Of a stretch of DNA of 64,000 nt, positions 25,541-33,961 are shown one piece after another. The position numbers were made by a program, and so were the translations under genes. Position 1 is the stretch's first letter, and each line of letters starts with the position of its first letter. Origin of the DNA: AV40 sp038230255 (GTDB lineage Bacteria; Verrucomicrobiota; Verrucomicrobiia; Chthoniobacterales; UBA10450); the NCBI GenBank assembly GCA_038230255.1, contig JBBRNP010000002.1:248001-312000 (forward strand), given 5' to 3'. The notes under the pieces are model-generated. The model was not told the DNA's origin, did not search any database, and saw only the letters and a program-made list of their open reading frames with translations.

Positions 25541-26047
25541 ATGATTGACGCGATTCTGCGCGACCTTCGACAGCCGGAATACATCCACGTCCTGATCAAT
25601 CCCTTGCCGATCTACGGCCTGGCGATGGGATTGCTTGGATTAATCGTCGCGTTTTTCTTACGGAGCCGGCCTGCACAGATCGCGACGCTGATCGTGGTGC
25701 TGGTCAGCGCGGCATCGGCGTGGCCGGTCTATGAATTTGGAGAACAAGCCAAGGACCGGGTGCTTTCGATGGAAAACGAGACTGGTCAAGCGTGGTTGGA
25801 AGAGCATCAAGATCGCGCAGAAGATTGTATTTGGTTCTTTTATGGGTTGGCAGCGTTGAGCGCGGTCGCGCTGGTCGCGCCGCGAAAATGGCCGCGCTCC
25901 GCCACGCCGTTGGTCCTATCGGTGATTTTATTGAGCGCTGTGACTTTAGGATTCGGCGTCTACATCGCTTACGCCGGCGGGAAAATTAGGCATCGCGAGT
26001 TTCGCAACGTCCCGCCGCCGCAAAAGAAGCCGGACCACGAACACTAA
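25541..26047 (+). CDS. Four-helix membrane protein of unknown function
   Basis: The 168-aa protein has about four hydrophobic helices (IYGLAMGLLGLIVAFFL, IATLIVVLVSAASAWPVY, FYGLAALSAVALVA, LVLSVILLSAVTLGFGVYIAY) and a His/Pro-rich tail (PPPQKKPDHEH). It resembles DUF2231-type integral membrane proteins only in general character. Its stop codon overlaps a copy of the decamer (26046-26055). Confidence 0.75.
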   Translation: MIDAILRDLRQPEYIHVLINPLPIYGLAMGLLGLIVAFFLRSRPAQIATLIVVLVSAASAWPVYEFGEQAKDRVLSMENETGQAWLEEHQDRAEDCIWFFYGLAALSAVALVAPRKWPRSATPLVLSVILLSAVTLGFGVYIAYAGGKIRHREFRNVPPPQKKPDHEH

Positions 26048-26072
26048 GATCGACATCAGATAACCGATCGTT

Positions 26073-27491
26073 GTGAGCACGGATCTCGAGCGCGCCGAAC
26101 AGAATGTCGAAACGCGTAGCGAATCACTCAAGAAACCACTCGGGTTGTTCGATCTCGTCCTTACCCAAATTCTTTTCGTGGTCGGTTCAACCTGGGTCGG
26201 CGCCGCCGCCAAACTTGGCCAATGGCACCTTTTCTTTTGGTTGCTCGCCATTTTGCTTTTCTACATTCCGCAGGCCGCGGTCGTCATTTATTTGAGCCGC
26301 TGCATGCCGCTTGAAGGCGGCATTTATCAATGGGCGAAACTCGGGTTCAACGAGTTCGCCGGTTTTATCGTGGCGTGGAATCTCTGGCTCCTCTCCATCA
26401 CGGTCATCGCGTTGGGCGGAATGTTTACGACGACGAACATTTCTTACGCCATCGGTCCGAACGCCGCTTGGATGCCGCACAGCAAATGGTGCGTTTCGCT
26501 TATCAGTACGGCGCTGGTCAGCGGTCTTGGTTGGACGTGTGTCCGCGGTTTGTCGTTAGGCAAATGGCTCCACAATGTAGGCGCGTTCGCCATGCTTCTT
26601 GTTTATGGCGGGCTGATTTGCCTGCCATTGCTCGGTCTCGCCCGCGGCGAATTGAAAAGTTATCACCCGCTCCAGCTCGCATTGCCTACGATGTCGATCT
26701 TCTATTGCTTCAACATTTTCAGCAAACTGTCCGTCGGCGCATTGAGCGGATTTGAATACGTCGCCATTCTCGCCGGGGAAACGCGCTCTCCGGCGCGTGA
26801 CATCGGTCGCTCCGTTCTGATCGCTTCGCCGGTGATCGCGCTGATGTTTATTCTCGGAACAAGTTCGGTGCTGGCTTTCATCGGGGACAATCCGATCGAT
26901 CTCATCGGTCCAGTGCCGCAAACATTGCGCTTGGGTCTGAGTTCATTTCCAATCGCCGGCGCGATCGCTTCGGTTGGAATTCTGTTGATGACCACACGAA
27001 CGATCTCGTCGACTAGCGTTCACGTGACCGGGAGCTCGCGACTGCCGATGGTGGCGGGCTGGGACCGTTTACTGCCGGGCTGGTTCTCGCGCTTGCACCC
27101 GCGATACAAAACGCCGGTCAATTCGATCATCTTCGTCGGCGCGACCACGCTCGTCATCGCGGTCGCGAGCCAAATCGGCGCTGGAATCCAGGAAGCGTTT
27201 CAATTGGTGGACAACGCCGCCAATGTTTTTTACGGCATCGTTTACTTCATGATGTTCGTGATCCCGATCTTTGGCGCCGGCGCGATTCGTTCCGGCGCGC
27301 CGGTATGGTTGCGCATCGCGGCGATCTCCGGCGCGATTGTTACGTTGTCAGCCCTCTTTTTCACGGTCTACCCGATCATCGATGTCCCAAGCCCGCTGAG
27401 TTTCGCCGTGAAAATTATTGCCGTAACCGCGATCGCGAACGCAATCGGCGTCGGCATTTATTTCGTCGGCAAGAGACGCCGGCGCGTCTAG
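26073..27491 (+). CDS. APC-family amino-acid permease
   Basis: The 472-aa protein starts at GTG26073 and has about 12 transmembrane segments. APC-family landmarks are present: LVLTQILFVVGSTWVGAAAKLG near the N-terminus, PLEGGIYQWAKLGFNEFAGF, LSGFEYVAILAGETRSPARDIGRS and SRLPMVAGWDRLLPGWFSRLHPRYKTPVNSI. Members import amino acids by proton or solute antiport. The substrate cannot be told. Its 3' end overlaps the convergent cutA by 4 bp. Confidence 0.92.
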   Translation: MSTDLERAEQNVETRSESLKKPLGLFDLVLTQILFVVGSTWVGAAAKLGQWHLFFWLLAILLFYIPQAAVVIYLSRCMPLEGGIYQWAKLGFNEFAGFIVAWNLWLLSITVIALGGMFTTTNISYAIGPNAAWMPHSKWCVSLISTALVSGLGWTCVRGLSLGKWLHNVGAFAMLLVYGGLICLPLLGLARGELKSYHPLQLALPTMSIFYCFNIFSKLSVGALSGFEYVAILAGETRSPARDIGRSVLIASPVIALMFILGTSSVLAFIGDNPIDLIGPVPQTLRLGLSSFPIAGAIASVGILLMTTRTISSTSVHVTGSSRLPMVAGWDRLLPGWFSRLHPRYKTPVNSIIFVGATTLVIAVASQIGAGIQEAFQLVDNAANVFYGIVYFMMFVIPIFGAGAIRSGAPVWLRIAAISGAIVTLSALFFTVYPIIDVPSPLSFAVKIIAVTAIANAIGVGIYFVGKRRRRV

Positions 27492-27808
27492 CCGCAGCTC
27501 TCTACAACCCAGCGCAGGTATGCCGGCAAACCGTTCGAGACCGGAACGAAAATTATCTCGGGAACTTCGTAAGGATGAAGCGAGCGCAGTTTTTCCTGAA
27601 ACGCTGATTGTCGATCTTCGCTCAACTTAAAGAAGACGAGTGTTTCATTCCCGCTCTCGATTTTCTCTTTCCAGCGGTAAATCGATTCGATAGCGGGGAG
27701 TATGTTTGCGCAGGCGGCGAATTTTTCAGTGACGAGCTGATTTGAGATGCGCTGCGCCGTCTCGCGATCCGGGAACGTACTGAGCGCGAGAAGAATTTTG
27801 CCTGCCAT
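27488..27808 (-). CDS. cutA: CutA divalent-ion tolerance protein
   Basis: This 106-aa trimeric CutA1-family protein shows ALSTFPDRETAQRISNQLV, KFAACANILPAIESIYRWKEKIE, and LHPYEVPEIIFVPV. CutA was named for copper tolerance, but the biochemical role is unsettled. It lies 3 bp downstream of mnmA and is likely part of the same transcript as mnmA and the AAG-type glycosylase. Confidence 0.94.
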   Translation of the reverse strand: MAGKILLALSTFPDRETAQRISNQLVTEKFAACANILPAIESIYRWKEKIESGNETLVFFKLSEDRQSAFQEKLRSLHPYEVPEIIFVPVSNGLPAYLRWVVESCG

Positions 27809-27811
27809 GTG

Positions 27812-28912
27812 TCAGGCAGGAACGAGCGCCTGTTGCCTACAGATCCAACCGCCGCCGATGACGACATCGCCTTTATAGATCACCGCGGCTTGGCCAGGCG
27901 TGACCGCGCGCTGCGGCTCATGCAAACGAATCCGAGCGCAATGATTTTCAAGCGGAGTCACGATGGCCGGAGTTCCAGCATGGCTGTAACGGATCTTCAC
28001 CGTAACATCCAAATCCTCATTCGGAAGATCCTGTGCGATCCAATTTGCGTGATCGATTTCGAATTCGTCGCAAACCAAATCTTCAGCGTCGCCCACGATC
28101 ACGCGGTTTGTCTCCGGATCCACGTCGACAACGTAACGAGGTCTTGCTGATCCCCCGGGAAGTCCTTTGCGCTGACCAATAGTGAAAAGCTCAATGCCGT
28201 CATGTTCGCCAACAAAGTTTCCAGCGACGTCGTAAATCTCGCCGCGATGGAATTCTTTTTCGCCAAGATGCGATCGTAAAAACGCTTTGTAATCGTTTCC
28301 CGGAACGAAACAGATTTCCTGACTGTCGATCTTGTCTGCGACTTTCAGGCCTAACGAATGCGCAATTTTCCTGATCTCAGGTTTTTGCATCGTTCCAAGG
28401 GGCGTGAGCGCGCGACGAAGCTGTGGCTGGCGCAAACTGAAGAGAAAATAAGACTGGTCTTTGCGCGGATCGACGCCTTTGCGTAAAACCGCGCGATCCT
28501 CGTGATGCTCGATGATCGCGTAATGACCGGTCGCGATGTAATCGCAGCCGAGCCCTTCAGCTTTGCCCCAAAGGTTGCCGAATTTCAGTTTCTCATTGCA
28601 CATCACACAAGGATTCGGCGTGCGACCGGCCTGATATTCGCTCGTGAAATAATCGATGACTGTGCGCTCGAACAGGTCCGCTTCGTCGACCACGTAATGC
28701 GGAATGCCTAACGAATGGGCGACGGCGCGCGCGTCCGCGACCGCTTGCGGGCCGCAACATTTGTCCTCTGCCCGCGAGATACAATCCTGCGGCCATACTT
28801 TCATCGTCACCCCGACGACGTCGTAGCCTTGCTCGCGCAGCAAATATCCGGCAACGCTGGAGTCCACTCCACCGCTCATCCCAAGTAAAACGCGTTTCTT
28901 GCCCGGATTCAT
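27812..28912 (-). CDS. mnmA: tRNA 2-thiouridylase MnmA
   Basis: MnmA thiolates U34 of tRNA-Lys, -Glu and -Gln. The 366-aa protein has the PP-loop LLGMSGGVDSSVAGYLL, the catalytic Cys pair in NPCVMCNEKLKFG and SQEICFVPGNDYKAF, and the substrate-binding DQSYFLFSL. It accepts persulfide sulfur from a desulfurase, and sufS-like supply is present in this window. It overlaps the upstream glycosylase by 4 bp and precedes cutA by 3 bp. Confidence 0.97.
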   Translation of the reverse strand: MNPGKKRVLLGMSGGVDSSVAGYLLREQGYDVVGVTMKVWPQDCISRAEDKCCGPQAVADARAVAHSLGIPHYVVDEADLFERTVIDYFTSEYQAGRTPNPCVMCNEKLKFGNLWGKAEGLGCDYIATGHYAIIEHHEDRAVLRKGVDPRKDQSYFLFSLRQPQLRRALTPLGTMQKPEIRKIAHSLGLKVADKIDSQEICFVPGNDYKAFLRSHLGEKEFHRGEIYDVAGNFVGEHDGIELFTIGQRKGLPGGSARPRYVVDVDPETNRVIVGDAEDLVCDEFEIDHANWIAQDLPNEDLDVTVKIRYSHAGTPAIVTPLENHCARIRLHEPQRAVTPGQAAVIYKGDVVIGGGWICRQQALVPA

Positions 28913-29526
28913 CGAAGCGAAGAATTTCGATCAATCGACGACTGAGTCAACGAGCGAACTGGAACGCTGACATATTTGCTTCCCCGGATGGTGAATCGCC
29001 AGGGATGATGCGCCGATCGGGTGATGCCGATCCGTTGGTCCGCGACGACATCGACATCGTCGTCGGAGGAGTGGGCGAAGCAATGGCGTCGATCGACGCA
29101 CAAATTTATTTCATGATGTCGATTCGTAATGTCGAACGCTTGCGTCAATTTTCCCGGGCCGGAGCAAAGCCGGCGTTCACCCTCTAGGCCGCGCCGTTTC
29201 TTCATCAATTGAATCCCACGCACAGGCTGCACCGCGCGAATTAAAACAAAACCGTTGGTCGCGCCTTTCACCAGCACGTTCAACATCCAGTGCGCTCCGT
29301 AACTGAAGTAAATATACGCCGCGCCGGCTTTGTTCCGTTCGATAAACACGCGGGCCGTGGGGCGTGAGAAAGTGTGACATGCCTCATCTTTCTCAGCCAG
29401 ATACGCCTCGGTTTCGACAATTGTCCCCGAGCATTTCCCCCAGGTCAGCTCAGTTCCGACAAGTTCGCGGGCGCAAGTGATCGGATCCCGTCGGAAAAAA
29501 GTCGTCCGAATGATTCGGCTTCTCAC
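28909..29526 (-). CDS. AAG/MPG-type 3-methyladenine DNA glycosylase
   Basis: The 205-aa protein belongs to the alkyladenine DNA glycosylase (AAG) family, which excises alkylated purines. Landmarks are RELVGTELTWGKCSGTIVETEAYLAEKDEACHTF, with the catalytic Glu, then FSYGAHWMLNVLV, VLIRAVQPVRG and CSGPGKLTQAF. It overlaps mnmA by 4 bp, heading a three-gene run (AAG, mnmA, cutA) that mixes DNA repair and tRNA modification. Confidence 0.93.
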   Translation of the reverse strand: MRSRIIRTTFFRRDPITCARELVGTELTWGKCSGTIVETEAYLAEKDEACHTFSRPTARVFIERNKAGAAYIYFSYGAHWMLNVLVKGATNGFVLIRAVQPVRGIQLMKKRRGLEGERRLCSGPGKLTQAFDITNRHHEINLCVDRRHCFAHSSDDDVDVVADQRIGITRSAHHPWRFTIRGSKYVSVPVRSLTQSSIDRNSSLR

Positions 29527-29570
29527 ATTTGGAGCTGGGTCGACGGCGAATCTTTTGAAGGCGAAAGCGC

Positions 29571-30344
29571 CTAGAAACCTTGCGCCTTGTAGTAAACCGG
29601 GATCTTCACCTCACAATCCACCGGTTTTCCGTCTCGAAACGCAGGAATGAATTTCACCTTGCTCATGTCCTCGAATGCGGCATCGCCGAATCCGAGAAAT
29701 GGCGGCTGCTCGCTCAGCAGCCTGAGATCCTGCAAATTCCCGGCGGCGTCCACTTTTAATGCCAGCTCAACCGAACCGTCCACCTGCACCGGTGCAGTAT
29801 CACGGGTCGGATAATGAAAGCCGTTAAATTTTGAGTCGCCTCCCCAAAACGGTTGTGGGCCGATGAAATCGCTTTCTTTTGCCAGTTCGGTGCGTTCCTG
29901 ATTTGAAAAAATACGCAGCCGCGGCTTGTCGTTCACAATCGCGAACGTCACGGTACCGTAGTAAATCGCGTCGACCGGGATGTGATTGTGAATTGCGGGG
30001 ATAAATTTCGCGTTAGCGGCGAGCGATAATTTTTTCAGAACCTCCTGCTCCAGAAGTTTCGAATCGGGCGTGCCGCGATAGGTCGAAACGGAAAGGACTT
30101 CTCCACTCTTTTTCACCGAACAGGAGAACATGATCGCGCCGTCCTTTTGTCCTTGTTTAATCAAGCCCGCGGTGTCGATGCGGTTGATCAAAGCATCGGG
30201 TCCGGTGCCGAGCAGGACAGGCCGATACATCGGCAAGCTCGCACGCTGTGAAGATGGAACGTCAACCTGCGACCAGCCAGGATCGACAATCGCCAGGAGA
30301 ATGACCGCGGAAAGTGCGAAAACGCGCATGGGACAGATACGCAA
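29571..30344 (-). CDS. Exported TonB-C-terminal-like protein with two repeats
   Basis: The 257-aa protein has a signal peptide (MRVFALSAVILLAIVDPGWSQ if it starts at the internal Met, 30329). Two TonB C-terminal-like units follow, the first near GAIMFSCSVKKSGEVLSVSTY and the second near VDGSVELALKVDAAGNLQDLRLL, each ending in a KFIPA phrase (AKFIPAIHNHIPVDA and VKFIPAFRDGKPVDC). It lacks the transmembrane anchor and Pro-rich linker of classical TonB. It may be a periplasmic adaptor. The function is unknown. Confidence 0.72.
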   Translation of the reverse strand: MRICPMRVFALSAVILLAIVDPGWSQVDVPSSQRASLPMYRPVLLGTGPDALINRIDTAGLIKQGQKDGAIMFSCSVKKSGEVLSVSTYRGTPDSKLLEQEVLKKLSLAANAKFIPAIHNHIPVDAIYYGTVTFAIVNDKPRLRIFSNQERTELAKESDFIGPQPFWGGDSKFNGFHYPTRDTAPVQVDGSVELALKVDAAGNLQDLRLLSEQPPFLGFGDAAFEDMSKVKFIPAFRDGKPVDCEVKIPVYYKAQGF

Positions 30345-30384
30345 CCGAAAGCGCGGCCATTTTCAACCGCAATCTCGCGTAAAT

Positions 30385-32013
30385 TTAAGCCGCGCCCCGA
30401 TTTTGGGCGACGATCTTGTGCACGACCTGGTGGCGCCGGAAGTAGTCAATCAGCGCGTCGCGGGTCTGGACGTGATGAAAGGTGCAACGCGTTACGGGCG
30501 TTTCGAGCAAAGCACGAAGTTTCATGAAGCGGTGGCCGCCGCTGCGCGAATCGAAAGTGTTGAAGGCGATCGAATAACGTTTGTCGCGCTCAAGTGGTCG
30601 CCCATCGGCCAGTCGCATCGCCGTGATTTTCCGCTCGTAACCAACTCCCTCAGTTTCAATTTTAAACCCGAGCAGGTTTCGTGGCTCCCGGCTCGCATAA
30701 ACCTCTTCCATCGCGGTTTTGATCTCCTCCGGCGTGAGCTCGGCCGTCACCAGATAATTTTCAAAAGGAATCAGGCGCCAAATGTCACTTATGGTTTTTG
30801 GACCGGCGACAAAGTTATTTTTCTCGTCGAAAACGCCATGCATTGCGCCGTCCACAATCGTGCCGCGTTCCCGTAGCGCTTCCAGGATCGCAGCGCCGAT
30901 CAGCGCTTCAACATCGCTCGGCTCACCCGGGCGACCGCGAACGTGAAGTGTTTCCGCCAAGGTACCGATCGGTCGGGCGAGGGCGCCGGCCGATTCATCG
31001 AGATGCGGCTTGGCGCGTGAAAGGACGACATGGTCGATCGGAACGCGATTATTCATCAGTTCGCAGTGCGCCTCGCGATGGAGCAATTTTTTTGACGAAC
31101 GATCAAACGTCAGATCCAAACGACCTACGTGGATTCCGAAGTGATCGGCCTGGGTTAGAAGCACACCATTGGTCAGACGACTCGGAATCTTTTGATGCGT
31201 GTGGCCGGCAATAAAGGCGGGAACGTCGGGAAATTCCGCAGTTAACCCGATGATATTGTTGGCGAAATCATCGCCGCCCGTGCGCGGCTTAAGCCCCATA
31301 TGACCTGCCAGCACTATCGCATCGGCTCTGTCGCTCTTCGCCTTCGTGATCGCACGGCGGACTGGTTCCACCGAATATTCAAAATCAAAACCACGAATGA
31401 ACTCCGGGCGAAACCAAAACGGCATTCCCGGCGTCGTTACTCCGATGATCGCGATTTTGATTCCATTAATCTCCTTCAAAATGTAAGGCTGAATTTTGGC
31501 GAACGGCGAAATTTCGCCGCTGGGTTTTCCTTCCATCGACATATTCGCCGCCAACACCGGCATGTCCGATTTTGCGAGCGCGTTGATGAACGGCTCCAGG
31601 CCCCAATCGAACTCGTGATTCCCGACGATCCACGCGTCGTATTTCAAATGATTGAAGAGATCGAGCATGAGCGCGCCGTTGGTTCGCAAACTGACATCGG
31701 TGCCCTGATAAACGTCGCCGATATCGATCAGGATCGAATTTCGATTTTGTCGGCGCCATCGGCGGATTTGAGTGGCGCAACGCGCGAATCCGCCGAGATC
31801 CGTGTTTCCCGCATAATCGCTCGTGGGCAGAATGTGTCCGTGCAAATCGGTCGTATGGAAGATCGAGATCTGAACCGTGTCGCTTGCCGCGCCGTAGCCG
31901 GGCGAAGGCGGGTCGTTCAGCGCAGCCGCCGAGCGTGCGATGGACGGCGCCGCGCAAAACAAACCGGCTTGCCCGATCGTTTTAAGAAACGCGCGGCGAG
32001 TGGGGGAACTCAC
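30385..32013 (-). CDS. 5'-nucleotidase/UshA-family metallophosphoesterase, Tat-exported
   Basis: The 542-aa protein has a Tat signal (SPTRRAFLKTIGQAGLF). It then shows the calcineurin-like metal motifs: FHTTDLHGHILP, IDIGDVYQGTD, GNHEFDWG, and AGHTHQKIP. The C-terminal 5'-nucleotidase domain ends with YSIAFNTFDSRSGGHRF. UshA relatives hydrolyse nucleotides or UDP-sugars in the periplasm. A Pro-rich linker after the signal (ALNDPPSPGYGAASDT) is encoded by a dispersed repeat at 31886-31914, so a repeat has become coding. Confidence 0.92.
   Translation of the reverse strand: MSSPTRRAFLKTIGQAGLFCAAPSIARSAAALNDPPSPGYGAASDTVQISIFHTTDLHGHILPTSDYAGNTDLGGFARCATQIRRWRRQNRNSILIDIGDVYQGTDVSLRTNGALMLDLFNHLKYDAWIVGNHEFDWGLEPFINALAKSDMPVLAANMSMEGKPSGEISPFAKIQPYILKEINGIKIAIIGVTTPGMPFWFRPEFIRGFDFEYSVEPVRRAITKAKSDRADAIVLAGHMGLKPRTGGDDFANNIIGLTAEFPDVPAFIAGHTHQKIPSRLTNGVLLTQADHFGIHVGRLDLTFDRSSKKLLHREAHCELMNNRVPIDHVVLSRAKPHLDESAGALARPIGTLAETLHVRGRPGEPSDVEALIGAAILEALRERGTIVDGAMHGVFDEKNNFVAGPKTISDIWRLIPFENYLVTAELTPEEIKTAMEEVYASREPRNLLGFKIETEGVGYERKITAMRLADGRPLERDKRYSIAFNTFDSRSGGHRFMKLRALLETPVTRCTFHHVQTRDALIDYFRRHQVVHKIVAQNRGAA
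31886..31914. repeat. GCCGTAGC-x-GGCGAAGGCGG repeat inside a coding region
   Basis: The sequence GCCGTAGCCGGGCGAAGGCG at 31890-31909 resembles copies at 38033-38062 and 40361-40384. All three lie inside genes in frame. Confidence 0.7.
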
Positions 32014-32078
32014 TTACATCGACATATCAACATCGGCGTCCAGACACAATTTCATTTCCACGGAATCGGAACGGAGCC

Positions 32079-32166
32079 AGACAGAATTAACAGAATTCAC
32101 AAAATGATTAGCCTGTTTGCCCTTCTTTATCCGATTCGAATTATGTAGATTCTGTTCATTCTGTCT
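32079..32166. repeat. Long inverted repeat upstream of the VOC gene
   Basis: AGACAGAATTAACAGAATTC at 32079-32098 and GATTCTGTTCATTCTGTCT at 32148-32166 can pair over about 20 of 23 positions. The right arm ends 7 bp before the VOC start codon, so it would form a 5'-UTR hairpin or a REP-like spacer. Confidence 0.75.
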
Positions 32167-32173
32167 CTCTTTT

Positions 32174-32578
32174 ATGGAGCTCGAAGGAATCGATCACCTC
32201 GCCATGTCGGTCCCTGATGTCGAGGCCGCGGCCAATTGGTACATCGACGTTCTTGGTTTCGAGCGCCGCTACGAAGGAATGTGGGACGGCATTCCCGTTT
32301 TTATCGGCAAAGGCACGACCGCGATCGCGTTATTTCCGGTTAGATCCAAGGAGGGCTCAGCACCCTCGGAGCGCGGCGGCGTGAAGATGCTTCATTTAGC
32401 ATTGCGTGCGAATCGGAAGAATTTTCTCGCCGCTCAGGAGGAATTGAAGCAGCGGGGGATTCAGTTCGAATTTCAGGACCACGAGATTTCGCATTCCATT
32501 TATTTTTCCGACCCCGACGGCCACAAACTCGAGATCACGACCTATGATCTGGGCGGGGTCGGGCCGTCGAGGCATTGA
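32174..32578 (+). CDS. VOC-superfamily (glyoxalase/bleomycin resistance-like) protein
   Basis: The 134-aa protein starts MELEGIDHLAMSVPDVEAAANWY. It has a single VOC fold with metal ligands at H9-like (GIDHLAMSV), MLHLAL, and a C-terminal Glu in DPDGHKLEITTYD. Members include glyoxalase I, dioxygenases and antibiotic-binding proteins. The specific substrate is unknown. The frame extends upstream to 32117 across the inverted repeat; the ATG at 32174 starts the conserved domain. Confidence 0.88.
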   Translation: MELEGIDHLAMSVPDVEAAANWYIDVLGFERRYEGMWDGIPVFIGKGTTAIALFPVRSKEGSAPSERGGVKMLHLALRANRKNFLAAQEELKQRGIQFEFQDHEISHSIYFSDPDGHKLEITTYDLGGVGPSRH

Positions 32579-32635
32579 TTTGGGCAGGATGCTCTGGGGA
32601 GAAAAAATTTCTTAAAAAAGGCTTGCCCGTGAACT

Positions 32636-32659
32636 GGTGTTATAGTTAACTATAACACC
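32636..32659. promoter_or_regulatory. Perfect 24-bp palindrome, likely YtrA-type operator
   Basis: The half-site GGTGTTATAGTT is followed directly by its exact reverse complement AACTATAACACC, centred on GTTAAC. It lies 34 bp before the GntR-family start and contains TATA boxes, so it probably overlaps the promoter of the regulator-ABC operon. GntR/YtrA proteins bind such inverted repeats as dimers (family knowledge). Confidence 0.85.
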
Positions 32660-32693
32660 TACATGAAACGCAGTGGCCATCGGGAACACAGGG

Positions 32694-33083
32694 ATGAGTC
32701 GTGAATGGAACGATAGTCAGCCGATTTATCGCCAGCTTCGCGATCGTGGCGTCCATATGATTCTCGATGGCGTGCTCAAGGAAGGCGATCCGTTGCCGTC
32801 TGTGCGCAATGTCGCGGCCGAGTTTCGGGTCAATCCGCTCACGGTGCTGAAGGCGTATCAGCAATTGGTCGATGAGGAACTGGTCGAGATGAAGCGCGGG
32901 CTCGGCATGTTCGTTAAAGCTGGAGCGCGCGATCTGTTGCTGAAGGGCGAACGTCAAAAATTTCTCGCTGAAGAATGGCCGAGGGTCGCTGAAAAGATTC
33001 AGCGGCTTGGTCTGACTGACAAGGAATTGGAGGCCGCCGCAAAGCGGAGTCGGGGCAAGGCCGCAAAACGGAGGGAGCAATGA
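32694..33083 (+). CDS. GntR-family regulator, YtrA subfamily
   Basis: The product is about 129 aa starting at ATG32694 (MSREWNDSQPIYRQLRDRGV). It has a winged helix with PLPSVRNVAAEFRVNPLTVLKAYQQLVDEELVEMKRGLGMFV, the signature of the YtrA branch. The short C-terminal tail lacks a ligand-binding domain, which is typical of YtrA. These regulators usually control the ABC genes they precede. Here the next gene overlaps by 4 bp and an exact 24-bp palindrome (32636-32659) lies upstream. A GTG at 32673 would lengthen it by seven residues. Confidence 0.92.
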   Translation: MSREWNDSQPIYRQLRDRGVHMILDGVLKEGDPLPSVRNVAAEFRVNPLTVLKAYQQLVDEELVEMKRGLGMFVKAGARDLLLKGERQKFLAEEWPRVAEKIQRLGLTDKELEAAAKRSRGKAAKRREQ

Positions 33084-33949
33084 TGGCAACAATAGAAGCA
33101 CACGGTCTTCGCAAAGTTTTCGGAACAACCGTTGCGCTGGACAATGTCGATCTTCGTGTTGAAGAGGGCCGCGTCCTCGGACTCATCGGTCCGAACGGCG
33201 CGGGCAAGACGACGGCGCTTAACGCAATTCTCGGTCTCACCTCATACGAAGGACAGTTAACTGTCCTTGGTCGCGATCCGTGGAATGCGCGCGAGCACCT
33301 GATGCGCGATGTCTCTTTCATTGCCGATGTCGCGGTGCTGCCACGTTGGATCCGGGTTTCGCAGTTGCTCGATTACGTCGCCGGTGTGCATCCGCGATTC
33401 GATCGCGCGAAGGCGGAAAGTTTTCTCGGGAGGACCGAGATCAAGCGCACGAGCAAGGTCCGACAATTATCCAAAGGAATGGTGGCGCAATTGCATCTCG
33501 CGCTGGTCATGGCGATCGACGCGAAGTTGCTGGTGCTGGACGAGCCGACGCTTGGCCTCGACATCCTTTACCGCAAACAATTCTACGATTCGCTGCTGAA
33601 CGATTACTTCGACGGCAAGCGCACCATCGTGGTGACGACGCATCAGGTGGAAGAAATCCAGGATGTTCTGACCGATCTCATGTTCATTAACCACGGGCGG
33701 ATCGTGCTCGAATGCAGCATGGAAGAATTCGAGTCGCGCTATGTGGAAGTGATGTTGCAGCCCGACCATGTCGCGGGAGCGCGGTCGCTCAAGCCGCTCC
33801 ACGAGCGGCAAGTGTTCGGTCGCAGCGTGATGCTGTTCGAGAATGTCGATCGTGGCCAACTCGCCGCGCTTGGCGAAGTGCGCACGCCAAGCATCGCTGA
33901 TTTGTTCGTCGCGGTGATGAGTGACAAGAAAGTGACGAGTGACAAGTGA
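33080..33949 (+). CDS. ABC transporter ATP-binding protein
   Basis: The 289-aa ATPase has Walker A GPNGAGKTT, a YtrB-like signature region QLSKGMVAQLHLALVMA, Walker B LLVLDEPTLGLD and a His-loop TTHQVEEI. It overlaps the regulator by 4 bp and precedes the permease by 12 bp. The C-terminal tail MSDKKVTSDK is encoded by a short repeat (AGTGACAAG repeated, 33918-33949), so its last residues are probably not functional. Regulator, ATPase and permease make a YtrA-type operon, in which such ABC systems are often linked to envelope stress or antibiotic response. Confidence 0.94.
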   Translation: MMATIEAHGLRKVFGTTVALDNVDLRVEEGRVLGLIGPNGAGKTTALNAILGLTSYEGQLTVLGRDPWNAREHLMRDVSFIADVAVLPRWIRVSQLLDYVAGVHPRFDRAKAESFLGRTEIKRTSKVRQLSKGMVAQLHLALVMAIDAKLLVLDEPTLGLDILYRKQFYDSLLNDYFDGKRTIVVTTHQVEEIQDVLTDLMFINHGRIVLECSMEEFESRYVEVMLQPDHVAGARSLKPLHERQVFGRSVMLFENVDRGQLAALGEVRTPSIADLFVAVMSDKKVTSDK

Positions 33950-33961
33950 CGAGAAAAGAAA

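Noticed and set aside
30130..30876. 248-aa open frame on the plus strand across two minus-strand genes
   Set aside because: It spans the start of the TonB-like gene and the end of the 5'-nucleotidase gene, both strongly supported. No domain or ribosome binding site.
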